From Syntrophomonas sp. (GTDB taxonomy: Bacteria; Bacillota; Syntrophomonadia; Syntrophomonadales; Syntrophomonadaceae), in NCBI GenBank assembly GCA_016841425.1, contig JAENZE010000003.1:219996-283995 (forward strand): a DNA stretch of 64,000 nt, written 5' to 3'. The translations under genes were made by a program, and so were the position numbers. A model generated the notes under the pieces. The model ran no database searches, had not been told where the DNA came from, and saw only the letters and a list, made by a program, of their open reading frames with translations. The number at the start of each line of letters is the position of its first letter. The first letter of the stretch is position 1. Below are positions 51,553 through 59,885 of this stretch, piece after piece.

Positions 51553-52374
51553 TTATCTGGTTGGTAATAGACTCCGTCCCAGACCTCTTAACTTATTCCA
51601 GAAGGAATTTTCATCTAATTCAAGAAATGGCACATCTTTTCCGGTTAATCTCTGGGCTATATTGTTAAAAGCCTGAGAGGCCTGACTGCGTTCGTTTAGT
51701 ATAATGGGTTCACCTTTATTAGTTGAAATAAGTACGTTTTTATCTTCCGGCACTATCCCCAGCAAATTTATACAAAGATGCTCAGCTAAGTCCTCTATAC
51801 TCAGCATATTACCGCTCTTTATCATATCATTTTGCACCCTATTTACCAGCAGGTGAATATCCTTATATTGAGCTGATTCCAGCATACCAATAATTCTATC
51901 AGCATCTCTAACTGCTGAGACCTCAGGGTTAGTCACTACAATAGCTTTATCGGCAGCCGCGATTGAATTCTTGAATCCCTGTTCTATACCTGCCGGGCAG
52001 TCTATGAATACGTAATCAAATTCTTGTTTTAAATTGTCGCATACTACCTGCACTTGTTCTGGGCTGATATCATCTTTATTTCTCGTTTGAGCTGCGGGAA
52101 GCATACACAGGCCAGGGAACCTCTTGTCTTTAACCAGTGCCTGCTTGAGAGTACATTCACCTTCAATGACCTGTACGATATCATAAATCACCCGGTTTTC
52201 CAGGCCTAATATTAAGTCCAGCTTTTTTAGCCCTATATCCAGGTCCATGACCGCTACTTTATAACCCATTCTGGCCAGAGAAGTACTCAGATTCGCCACG
52301 GTAGTAGTCTTGCCTACACCACCTTTACCCGAAGTCACCACTATGACCTCACCATTGGTTGTGCTATTTTCCAT
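51553..52374 (-). CDS. minD: Septum site-determining ATPase MinD
   Basis: MinD is a membrane-binding ParA-family ATPase that recruits MinC. The 273-residue protein has the deviant Walker A VVTSGKGGVGKTTTVANLS, DLDIGLKKLDLILGLENRV, DYVFIDCPAGIEQGF and TNPEVSAVRDADRIIG. The C-terminal amphipathic helix (FWNKLRGLGRSLLP) is the membrane-targeting sequence. It is the first gene of the operon, with RBS GGGGAGGTCC. Confidence 0.95.
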   Translation of the reverse strand: MENSTTNGEVIVVTSGKGGVGKTTTVANLSTSLARMGYKVAVMDLDIGLKKLDLILGLENRVIYDIVQVIEGECTLKQALVKDKRFPGLCMLPAAQTRNKDDISPEQVQVVCDNLKQEFDYVFIDCPAGIEQGFKNSIAAADKAIVVTNPEVSAVRDADRIIGMLESAQYKDIHLLVNRVQNDMIKSGNMLSIEDLAEHLCINLLGIVPEDKNVLISTNKGEPIILNERSQASQAFNNIAQRLTGKDVPFLELDENSFWNKLRGLGRSLLPTR

Positions 52375-52764
52375 TAAATAAGGACCTCCCCTTCTAAATT
52401 GTCACACAAATTCAGGCTATGGTAGCATTAATTTACTAATATCTCTATTCTAAATGATTATCCTGTCGGAATAAACTGCTAATTTAGGAAATTGCTTAAT
52501 CTAATTGTGAAAAGAAAAAATTCACATGAAATGATATATGAGCCCTTTGCGGGCTCATATGGAGAGGGAATGTGATGGAATTTATGTTTTTTATTTTATA
52601 TGGGGGGTGAAGGTTGATTATATTATTACATAAAGCGACAAAATTTGCAACAAAATATTGAAAGAAATTATATTATTTTTGCATCGTAATCATGCGATGA
52701 CAATATAAATTTAAGTCGAAAATTGTCTTTCTGGATACTGTTCAGGATTGTTACTTATATATCT
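52375..52764. other. Gap upstream of minD with a 10-bp hairpin
   Basis: No gene is seen. ATATGAGCCC (52536-52545) and GGGCTCATAT (52551-52560) form a perfect 10-bp stem with a 5-nt loop, lying downstream of the minus-strand gene at 52765-53403. A T-rich stretch follows on the minus strand after about 20 nt. It could end that transcript before the minD promoter. Confidence 0.5.
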
Positions 52765-53403
52765 TTAAATATTGGATGCAATTGGGTAATCGGTAGTTGT
52801 GTCATTCTCCTTCTGGTCTATAAGCGAGAGGGTTTCTTTTTTTATGGATTTGCTAACATAATTATTCAATTGCAGTAGATCAATTAACGCCTGCTTTACC
52901 GGACCTTCCCGGTAACTGTTACTGAGACTATTGAATAAATCAGATAAATCCTGACGTAGATTCATTCCAAAGCATAAGGCCTGTACCGCATTATTTAATT
53001 CCAACCTGGAAAAGACTTTGTCTTGCTTGCTAAGGAGAAAGTCATAGAAAGAAATTAATCGCCGGAAGGCTCTGCCTATATCCTCTTCGACTACTAGTAT
53101 ATCTTCATTTTCCTTTAGAACGTCAGTACTATAGTCCAAATAATCCATATACTGGGTTTGACAATAAAGAGTATTTTCCAGGTTGAGATGATGATTCTGT
53201 CTGACTTCACATAACTTCAATTCCCTAACGCCATATTTAACAAATCTCTCTATCACATTATTGCTGCCGTTCTTATCTTCCGCTTTCAGTAATAGTTGGA
53301 ATAGCAACAGGCATCTTGAGTTTAGTTCGTAACCCAGGTTATAGGCCTCGCTTACGCTCAGAGGATAGTTGCGCTTTATTTCATAAGTACATATCTGCTG
53401 CAT
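52765..53403 (-). CDS. Helical cytosolic protein of unknown function
   Basis: This 212-residue protein starts at the ATG at 53403, preceded by GGAGGTGTTGCAGC; an upstream codon at 53478 would add 25 unrelated residues. It is predicted to be largely alpha-helical, with four cysteines (in MQQICTYEIKRN, SRCLLLFQ, ELKLCEVRQNHHLNL, QALCFGMNL) and no membrane segment. FRRLISFYDFLLSKQ and LNNAVQALCFGMNLRQDL look like parts of a helical bundle. I do not recognise the family. Confidence 0.7.
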   Translation of the reverse strand: MQQICTYEIKRNYPLSVSEAYNLGYELNSRCLLLFQLLLKAEDKNGSNNVIERFVKYGVRELKLCEVRQNHHLNLENTLYCQTQYMDYLDYSTDVLKENEDILVVEEDIGRAFRRLISFYDFLLSKQDKVFSRLELNNAVQALCFGMNLRQDLSDLFNSLSNSYREGPVKQALIDLLQLNNYVSKSIKKETLSLIDQKENDTTTDYPIASNI

Positions 53404-54001
53404 GCTGCAACACCTCCAGTTTAAAAATCCGCTAAAATTCGACAAAATGATTGTACTATTTAACACAATTACAGTCAATACAAGTTATTCAATGTAATAC
53501 TATAACAGTATAAATAGAATTTATTTGAAAGCATGGGGATAAAGAGCCTGCTAATTAAGAAAGAAGAGGTTAGATTATACTGCTTGTGGATATAAAGTTA
53601 TGGCGGAGGAGTACAGATTTTGTTGGAACTAACAGCGGCAGTATGGATCTGCCGTTCCATTGAGATAATCTCTTCAGGGCATCCTGGCTTCCCTTCTGCC
53701 TATTTTTGCCCGGCTCCCGTAATCTTCTTTCCATCACAGCTGCACTTAATTATTTCATATGATCAAATAGCCAGGCAGGGTAACTGTATGCAGCGGAAGC
53801 GTAGCAATTTCGGTTTTCATAGTATTTGCTCATGACCATTGTTATTATAATTATATAAGGTATCAGCATGACAAACGAATGTTCGTGGAGAAAGTGAAAA
53901 CCAGAAAAGCAGAGTATAAGTAATACCCTGCTTATTTTAGTACCTTAAAAAAGTAAAAAAAGTACACAATACCTATTGATTAATATGCACAGTTTAGTAA
54001 A
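53404..54001. other. About 600-bp gap without a supported gene
   Basis: A 71-codon TTG-initiated frame (53620-53835) has a fair upstream GGCGGAGGAG, but its peptide has no recognisable feature; I treat it as unsupported. The rest is AT-rich. Confidence 0.4.
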
Positions 54002-54127
54002 TTACAATTTTTTAAACCAATCGGAAAGGTTGCTGCTAAAAACTAAAACTCCAATTATTCCTGCTATCAAGCCCAGGCTGAGAACAATAATAATTATTAT
54101 TAATGCTAATGATTCTTCGCTGCCCAT
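54002..54127 (-). CDS. 41-residue single-pass membrane protein
   Basis: This short minus-strand gene has a good ribosome-binding site (TTGGGGTGAGTGATA before ATG). The product begins MGSEESLALIIIIIVLSLGL, continues as one uninterrupted hydrophobic helix of about 28 residues, and ends SDWFKKL with a basic cytoplasmic-type tail. The N-out/C-in topology follows from the charges. Function unknown. It is divergent from the subtilisin gene. Confidence 0.6.
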   Translation of the reverse strand: MGSEESLALIIIIIVLSLGLIAGIIGVLVFSSNLSDWFKKL

Positions 54128-54304
54128 ATTATCACTCACCCCAATTTTTCCTAATACCTATATTATCATTATTATTTTAAAAAAAACATATCTTAGCCTA
54201 ACAAAGTGAAATATTTAGTTAATTAAATTAATAGTATTAAATAAGCCCATATATGAACACATTTTTCTCTCCTGCTTAGAATAAAGCAAGGAGAGTGATG
54301 ATTA

Positions 54305-55426
54305 GTGTATATTGTGAAACCCCAGATCATTCGGGTTTATGATAGTCTATTCCAAAAAGAGAAAGGATGGGCACCTCCCGGGGTATCTCTCATAGCTGCA
54401 CGGAAAATGTGGCCTTCTACCCGAGGAGAAGGTTCAGTGGTGGCAATTATCGATACCGGTATTGATTACAACCACCCTGATCTAAAGGTCAACGTAATTG
54501 GGGGGGTCAGTTTCGTGCCTGGCGAACCTGATTATTTGGATTTGAATGGGCATGGGACCCATGTGGCAGGCATAATAGCTGCCAATGGAGCACTCCTGGG
54601 GGTAGCCCCCCAGGCCAAACTGCTGGGAGTAAAAGTACTCAGTAAAGATGGCTTTGGGTCTTATCCTGATATTGTCCAGGGACTGAAATGGGCGCGCAGT
54701 TGGAGGGGATCTGCCGGGGAAAAAGTTAATGTAGTCAATATGAGCCTGGGAGGGCCTTTCCCCAATACTACCATGCATCAGGAGATTATCAAGCTAGTTG
54801 AAGAAGGTATAACAGTAGTTTGTGCAGCTGGTAATTCAGGAGATGCTGATCCTGATACCCGTGAGATATCGTATCCTGCTTATTACCAGGAGAGCTTGGC
54901 GGTGGGGGCAGTCAATTTAAAGACTGGTATAGCAGATTTTAGCAATTCCAATGACCGAATTGATATAGTAGCACCCGGGGTTGATACCTATTCCACCTAC
55001 CCTGGCGGTAAGTATGTTGAACTCTCGGGTACGTCCATGGCGGCTCCGCATATTACTGGAGCAGCTGCCCTGATCTACTCTCGTACCAAGCAGCGCTTTG
55101 GACATTATCCTTCATCTGCAGAGCTGAAAAACTTGTTGAATTACCAGGCCATAGATTTGGGGAGCGCAGGATTTGATACTTTATACGGTTATGGGCTGTT
55201 TAGTTTCAATATTGATGGAGGAAAGGCAATAACTGTAGCAGTTGGGGAACGAAAGTACGCAGTTAACAATAAAGAATATGTTTTCGTAAAACCTCCTGTT
55301 GCCCTTGAGGGAGTTGTTTATGCCCCTCTGCAAGAGATATGTGAACTGCTGGGAGTAGATTCCAGTTATATTAGCCCTGATGAAAGCAGTGGTTACCCGG
55401 CAGGAGCAGTTGAAATCTGGTCTTAA
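54305..55426 (+). CDS. Subtilisin-like serine protease without signal peptide
   Basis: This 373-residue S8 peptidase has a complete triad: Asp50 in AIIDTGIDYNHPDL, His83 in LNGHGTHVAG and Ser244 in SGTSMAAPHITGAAAL, plus the oxyanion Asn in AAGNSG. There is no signal peptide, and the short N-terminus (about 30 residues) resembles intracellular subtilisins, whose N-terminal extension regulates activity. After the protease domain (ending about 300) a truncated copper-amine-oxidase-like stalk segment (KYAVNNKEYVFVKPPVALEG, VYAPLQEICELLGV) follows. That domain is normally extracellular, so localisation is uncertain. GTG start behind AAGGAGAGTGATGATTA. Confidence 0.9.
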   Translation: MYIVKPQIIRVYDSLFQKEKGWAPPGVSLIAARKMWPSTRGEGSVVAIIDTGIDYNHPDLKVNVIGGVSFVPGEPDYLDLNGHGTHVAGIIAANGALLGVAPQAKLLGVKVLSKDGFGSYPDIVQGLKWARSWRGSAGEKVNVVNMSLGGPFPNTTMHQEIIKLVEEGITVVCAAGNSGDADPDTREISYPAYYQESLAVGAVNLKTGIADFSNSNDRIDIVAPGVDTYSTYPGGKYVELSGTSMAAPHITGAAALIYSRTKQRFGHYPSSAELKNLLNYQAIDLGSAGFDTLYGYGLFSFNIDGGKAITVAVGERKYAVNNKEYVFVKPPVALEGVVYAPLQEICELLGVDSSYISPDESSGYPAGAVEIWS

Positions 55427-55559
55427 TAGAGGAGAAGTATATTGTAGTCGCAGAACCTGATAATCCTTATTCTGGAACAAAAAAAAGAAGGGAAATTATC
55501 CAATATTGTAGAATAGTTTAAAACAGGGGACTACACAACCAGATAGGGGGATGATGATT

Positions 55560-56387
55560 ATGTCTAAAAAATTGCACATCTTTGCCGTGTCAGACTCTGT
55601 AGGTGAAACTGCTGAAAAAATTGCTATAGCTTCAGTTCTTCAATTTGAAGTAGATCGTAGTGTTACCCGTTTTTCCCGGGTGAATAAGGATGAACAGGTT
55701 AGAACAATTGTCTCTAAAGCCGTTGAAGAGGATGCGGTTATTGTATATACAATAGTAAAACCCGAGCTAAGCCAATATATGCAAATACATGCCAAAGAAA
55801 AGGGTGTTCTAGCCGTAAATGTTATGGAGCCATTGTTTAAAGTTATCGAGAATAAAACTGGACTCAAACCTGCGTATATTTCCGGTTTAACTCATGCTAT
55901 GGATGATCAGTACTTCAATCGTATGAAAGCGATAGAATATACTATTGAACATGATAATGGTCAAAACTTGGAAACCATAAAAGAAGCTAATCTAATCATA
56001 TTGGGGCTGCCAAGAACATCAAAAACCCCGTTATCAATGCATCTAGCCAATCTGGGCATCAAAGTTGCTAATTATCCAATAGAGATTGATACCGAAATAC
56101 CCAGAGAAATTGTTGATCTTAAAGGAATAGTGCCCATGGTAGGATTAACTATTGATATAGAAACGTTAATGAAACTTCGTAAAGAGCGTATAAGGAGTTT
56201 TGATATTCCTCAGGATATCGATAGTCTGGATGAAATGGTAGCCGAGGAACTGGATAATGCCTATCGTATTTATGCTAAACTGAAGTGCCTGGTAATAGAT
56301 GTTACCATGGAGGATATAGAAACAGTAGGAAATACTATTACTCATAAATTTAACCTGCCTCTGCGAGTTACCCATCATCGCTGTTAA
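55560..56387 (+). CDS. Pyruvate, phosphate dikinase regulatory protein (PPSR/DUF299)
   Basis: This bifunctional kinase/pyrophosphorylase reversibly phosphorylates PPDK or PEP synthase with ADP/Pi. The protein has about 275 residues; the third in-frame ATG (55560) is better placed after AGGGGG than 55551. Family segments are LHIFAVSDSVGETAEKIA, the P-loop-like ILGLPRTSKTPLSMHLANLGIKVANYP and GLTIDIETLMKLRKERI. The target PPDK is not in the window; the gene at 4359 has only the nucleotide-binding part of such enzymes and lacks the phosphohistidine domain normally regulated. Confidence 0.93.
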   Translation: MSKKLHIFAVSDSVGETAEKIAIASVLQFEVDRSVTRFSRVNKDEQVRTIVSKAVEEDAVIVYTIVKPELSQYMQIHAKEKGVLAVNVMEPLFKVIENKTGLKPAYISGLTHAMDDQYFNRMKAIEYTIEHDNGQNLETIKEANLIILGLPRTSKTPLSMHLANLGIKVANYPIEIDTEIPREIVDLKGIVPMVGLTIDIETLMKLRKERIRSFDIPQDIDSLDEMVAEELDNAYRIYAKLKCLVIDVTMEDIETVGNTITHKFNLPLRVTHHRC

Positions 56388-56448
56388 CAGAGCTTGTTTT
56401 AGCTGGGCAATTAATAACCACAGCTCAGCATATTAATAAGGTCGGTAG

Positions 56449-56481
56449 AGCTGGGGGATTAATTCCCCAGCTTTGGTTTTA
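56449..56481 (+). terminator. Intrinsic terminator
   Basis: AGCTGGGG (56449-56456) and CCCCAGCT (56465-56472) form an 8-bp perfect stem with TTGGTTTT after it. It ends the PPDK regulator transcript. Confidence 0.82.
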
Positions 56482-56601
56482 CCTGAGGTAGGCAGGAGTG
56501 GTATGCAAAAGTGTTTGGGCTGATAAACCCGGGGTATAAAAAGCAGTAAAGCTAAGCAGAATTACCAACAACCTGGGTACAGTATGAGGTGGGAGAATAT
56601 A

Positions 56602-56871
56602 ATGCACTACGTTTATATATTAAAATGCAGTGATGATACATACTACACCGGGTATACTGTTAACTTGCCTGGCAGACTGAAAAAGCATAACGAAGGCAAA
56701 GCTAGTCGCTATACCCGGGGACGATTGCCAGCAGAATATGTGTATTGGGAAGAAGCTGAGAGCAAGAGCAGCGCTCTAAGAAGAGAATTAGAAATAAAGA
56801 AGATGAAAAGAACTGCTAAAGAAAAATTAATAAGTACCATTGAACCTCCCATTATTGATTTGGGTATTTAG
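56602..56871 (+). CDS. GIY-YIG nuclease-superfamily protein
   Basis: This 89-residue stand-alone GIY-YIG (YhbQ/UPF0213-like) domain starts at the ATG at 56602 after GAGGTGGGAGAATATA. Visible are HYVYILKCSDDTYYTGYT (the GIY and YIG equivalents are VYI and YTG), the catalytic-type Arg in LPGRLKKHNEGKASRYTRGR and the Glu region YVYWEEAESKSSALRRE. Physiological substrates of these small proteins are not firmly known; DNA binding and nuclease activity have been seen for some. Confidence 0.9.
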   Translation: MHYVYILKCSDDTYYTGYTVNLPGRLKKHNEGKASRYTRGRLPAEYVYWEEAESKSSALRRELEIKKMKRTAKEKLISTIEPPIIDLGI

Positions 56872-56949
56872 CTTATCCTGGTACATAAAAAACGTGCTGG
56901 AGGGGATAATATGCTAAAGGTTTTAAACAATTGATTAGGAGGTTTTAAT

Positions 56950-57228
56950 ATGTCTGATAAAAAGGGCAGAATAATAAACAAAAATTCTCTGGTAAACAAC
57001 AGTTCTTTTGTGAAGGAGCAGTATGAAGGACTACTGGTATGTTCGGATGAACAAGGGTTTTATAACATAGGCGTACAGTTGAATGAAAATGACGTTCTAA
57101 TCGTTGATCAGGCCAAAGAGACCAATGTTAGAGAAAGAATCCAGAACTGGGCAGCCCAGGTAGAGGATATCCAGAAAAAATACGGCAGCAGTGGAGAATC
57201 TTTGGAAAATTATCAGGGTTTATCATAG
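56950..57228 (+). CDS. Small hydrophilic protein of unknown function
   Basis: This 92-residue soluble protein has a good ribosome-binding site (TTAGGAGGTTTTAAT). It opens basic (MSDKKGRIINKNSLVNNSSF), has a beta-like middle (EGLLVCSDEQGFYNIGVQLNENDVLIV) and an amphipathic C-terminal helix (ETNVRERIQNWAAQVEDIQKKY). I do not recognise a family. It sits between the GIY-YIG gene and a DUF4013 membrane protein gene on the same strand. Confidence 0.65.
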   Translation: MSDKKGRIINKNSLVNNSSFVKEQYEGLLVCSDEQGFYNIGVQLNENDVLIVDQAKETNVRERIQNWAAQVEDIQKKYGSSGESLENYQGLS

Positions 57229-57318
57229 TCTTGCAGTGAAGTAATTAAAATTTGAAATTTTAGGTAATAAAATCCTTCCTCAGTATATAATATTATTTAC
57301 TGGAGGAGGGATTATTTA

Positions 57319-57912
57319 ATGATAGATTATATAGAATATGTAAAATTTCCTTTTAGTGACCGTGAATGGTTGAAAAAGATGCTGCTGGGATGCATCTTTA
57401 TGATCATACCTATAGTAAATATTCTGGTCTTGGGATATTTTATCGAATGCGTCAGATTGGGAATACAGGGGAAAACGATTCTTCCCGATTGGTCAGACTG
57501 GGAATTCCATTTTCGGCAGGGTTTAATGGCGTTGCTTATTTTTGTTGCCTATCTGGGTATCCCGCTGTTGTTTACCTTTATTCTGCATATAGTACCGATT
57601 CTGGGTATAATGGTGTCGTCTATAGTGACTCTGGTGGCGGGGGCCATGGTTCCCATGGCTCTTGCTAATACCGCCGTTGCTAACAACATTCTGGATGCTT
57701 TTAAATTTGGGGAGATATTATACAGCATCAAGCAAGTAATAGATTATTATGCACCAGCTTACCTGATAATGGCAATTATTACTGCCCTGGCACCCGCTAT
57801 CATTGTAGGTATACCCATAATCTCATTTGCCGGCATTTTTCTGATGTTTTACAGTGGGGTAGTGTATTCAAATTATATTGGTCAACTGTACCATCAGGCT
57901 TCCAGTCGTTGA
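57319..57912 (+). CDS. DUF4013 membrane protein
   Basis: This 197-residue integral membrane protein has the DUF4013 pattern: an amphipathic N-terminus (YVKFPFSDREWLKKMLLG), paired helices around IIPIVNILVLGYFIEC, the conserved LPDWSDWEFHFRQG loop, and further helices (about 75-125 and 145-185). Five to six membrane segments are expected. Function unknown. The RBS is ACTGGAGGAGGGATTATTTA. A terminator-like hairpin follows. Confidence 0.85.
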   Translation: MIDYIEYVKFPFSDREWLKKMLLGCIFMIIPIVNILVLGYFIECVRLGIQGKTILPDWSDWEFHFRQGLMALLIFVAYLGIPLLFTFILHIVPILGIMVSSIVTLVAGAMVPMALANTAVANNILDAFKFGEILYSIKQVIDYYAPAYLIMAIITALAPAIIVGIPIISFAGIFLMFYSGVVYSNYIGQLYHQASSR

Positions 57913-57967
57913 AAAATATACTATGGGGCCTGGTTTCGTAAGATATAAGTCACCCTATAAGAAACAA

Positions 57968-57999
57968 ACAGGAGTTCAGCCTTGACTGCTCCTGTTTTA
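57968..57999. terminator. Bidirectional terminator between DUF4013 gene and tRNA-Pro
   Basis: ACAGGAG (57968-57974) pairs with CTCCTGT (57989-57995), with inner CAG/CTG pairs. TTTTAAC follows on the plus strand. The tRNA gene converges from the right, and on the minus strand the hairpin is followed by TTGTTTC. Confidence 0.65.
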
Positions 58000-58013
58000 A
58001 CATTTCATATAAA

Positions 58014-58090
58014 TGGTCGGGATGACAGGATTTGAACCTGCGGCCTCCTGGTCCCGAACCAGGCGCTCTACCAAACTGAGCCACATCCCG
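58014..58090 (-). tRNA. tRNA-Pro (anticodon CGG)
   Basis: The minus strand folds as a complete cloverleaf. The acceptor is CGGGATG/CATCCCG, the D arm is GCTCAGTTTGGTAGAGC, the anticodon stem CCTGG/CCAGG has loop TTCGGGA (anticodon CGG, Pro), the T arm contains AGGTTCAAATCCT, the discriminator is A and CCA is encoded. It spans 77 nt and reads proline codon CCG. Confidence 0.96.
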
Positions 58091-58267
58091 ACGCAAGCAT
58101 TATATTATCAAGAAAATCGATTACAGTCAATATGGGGAGGAATTAAAGTTTTCTATTAAAGAGGCTAATAGAACGGGCTGCCACTTTAATACCAGCGCTG
58201 AAGGGTATTCTAATCTACAGCAGATAGAACGGATCTTATACGTATACTTTCCAAATCGGTTTACCTG

Positions 58268-58750
58268 CTATAAAGCAGATTCTACCATAATATATTCCGG
58301 TTCATGCTGATACTGCATCAGCTCTTCCAGGGTAACAAATCTATAACCCATCTGATGGTAGCCTTCTATTATAAGGGGTAAAGCATCCAGGGTACGACTG
58401 CGGTCGAGGCGACCGTCATGGGCCAGGATGATGCAACCCGGACGAGCCTTAGCGATGACTCGCTCGACCATATCCTGAACCGTCTGGCATTGTTGATTCT
58501 CAACTCCTACAGTCCACAAAACCGTCGTTAATCCCTGCTGTTCAACCAAATCTATAACCTGACGGTTAATCAAGCGTTTTGGTGGTCGAAAATAAACTGG
58601 TGAGCGTTCAGTAATCTTCTCAATCGCCTGCTGAGTTTTCAGGATTTCTGCTTCAACCTGGTTATCAGCTTTCCGGGTTAGATCCGGGTGAGTAAAGGTA
58701 TGATTTTCTATCTCATGCCCTCGCTCCAGAGTTTGGATAAGCAGATACAT
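58268..58750 (-). pseudogene. Polysaccharide deacetylase, N-terminally deleted
   Basis: The 160-codon frame covers only the second half of a NodB-type deacetylase: the metal-binding His pair in HEIENHTFTHPDL, the RPPKRLIN segment (family R-P-P-x-G), LWTVGV, and the final ILAHDGRLDRSRTLDALPLII. The first catalytic motif, TFDDGP, is missing. In another minus-strand frame directly upstream (58856-58740), after a stop codon, sequence reads like the basic-plus-hydrophobic N-terminus of an anchored enzyme (RRSHNIITILLLTGYLF). A deletion that removed the TFDDGP region and shifted frame is the simplest explanation. Confidence 0.65.
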
Positions 58751-58856
58751 TATAAAATAAAGAGCAGAACAAATACCCTGTCAAAAGTAGGATAGTAATA
58801 ATGTTATGGCTTCTCCGGAAATCGGTGGACCGCCATTTTAGTGTATTAACCCGTAC

Positions 58857-59651
58857 CTATACCCAGTCTTCAAGCAATTTAAACTGGCCCTCACTGCTGC
58901 CTTTACCTATGCCTCTTTTGCCGCAAAATTTTTCGTAGGGCTGGGCCAGCAGGGATCCACTGCTCAGATCCCGGTATATTACTAAAATACTTCCATTTAC
59001 TGTATGTTCAGCTGCTTCCACTACAATTTCAACTTGATTACCTCTGGCATCCTGGTATTTTTGCCCCACCTTAATATTAAAGTCAATAGGCCGGGAATTG
59101 ATTTCATCTCGCATAATACGATGCAGCTGCTGGTAGGCAGTCTCAAAAGAACCAGTGTTATATACAATATAATCACAAGTATTAATATCCCTTAATTCTT
59201 GCTGGGCCAGTTCAATTCTTTTTTGCTTTTCTGCCTGATCGATACTGCTCTGTTTGATGCTTTTAATAATTTCATTTAAGTCCCTATAGATAAAGATACT
59301 GATAACTTTTTGATAGCCTACGTTAACTTTAAGACTTCTTATACCTTCTAAATTCATAATTGCCACACCATTTTTATTGGTCGCTGCTACCCTTTTAAGT
59401 TCGTCAGAAGTAAGACCATAAACCTGATCCAAATAGTGGATTTGTTCAACTACTTTACACTGAGTACGGTATTCCAAATACTGGTCTCTGCCTATGAAAT
59501 AGTAGTCGGTTCCCTCCTTTTCCCCGGTTTTCATGGCCCGGGTAGTAAAAGATACCAGGGGTTCCAGGTAATCGGCATCATTAATCAGAAGGTATTCCAT
59601 TAGAGCTGATTTACCCGATGCAGTTGGCCCATAAAATATGAAATATTTCAT
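58857..59651 (-). CDS. Guanylate-kinase-like protein with C-terminal DUF1653-like domain
   Basis: This 264-residue protein has an N-terminal guanylate-kinase fold with Walker A FYGPTASGKSALMEYLL, the GMP-binding SFTTRAMKTGEKEGTDYYFIGRDQY and VYGLTSDELKRV. The DUF1653-like region (about 195-250: VGQKYQDARGNQVEIVV, ILVIYRDLSSGSLLAQPYEKF) lies at the C-terminus. GMP-contact residues are mostly retained, but lid residues are altered. A housekeeping guanylate kinase would be about 200 residues and start with GPSGxGKGT, so this is a paralogue of unknown substrate. The stop codon abuts the decayed deacetylase. Confidence 0.75.
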   Translation of the reverse strand: MKYFIFYGPTASGKSALMEYLLINDADYLEPLVSFTTRAMKTGEKEGTDYYFIGRDQYLEYRTQCKVVEQIHYLDQVYGLTSDELKRVAATNKNGVAIMNLEGIRSLKVNVGYQKVISIFIYRDLNEIIKSIKQSSIDQAEKQKRIELAQQELRDINTCDYIVYNTGSFETAYQQLHRIMRDEINSRPIDFNIKVGQKYQDARGNQVEIVVEAAEHTVNGSILVIYRDLSSGSLLAQPYEKFCGKRGIGKGSSEGQFKLLEDWV

Positions 59652-59885
59652 ATTGATCCTCCTCGTACTGAATTGTAACAGCAGTTTATTAAGAGATTTT
59701 CTGAAAATTTAATTTTCTAAAAAGCTTGGTGAGTGTAGAAAGAACTTGATGAATTAGCAGAAAAAATGTGCTTGTTGAAATAAGATACTTTTATCCTTAA
59801 CCTTATTTCGTAATAAACCTGTATTATCTTTAATGCAGGGATTAGAAGCAAGATTGCTTAATGGTAGTTGTGCTTGATTGGAGAA

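Noticed and set aside
53620..53835. 71-codon TTG-initiated ORF
   Set aside because: There is a fair upstream purine run, but the peptide has no consistent features and the start is non-ATG; evidence is too thin.
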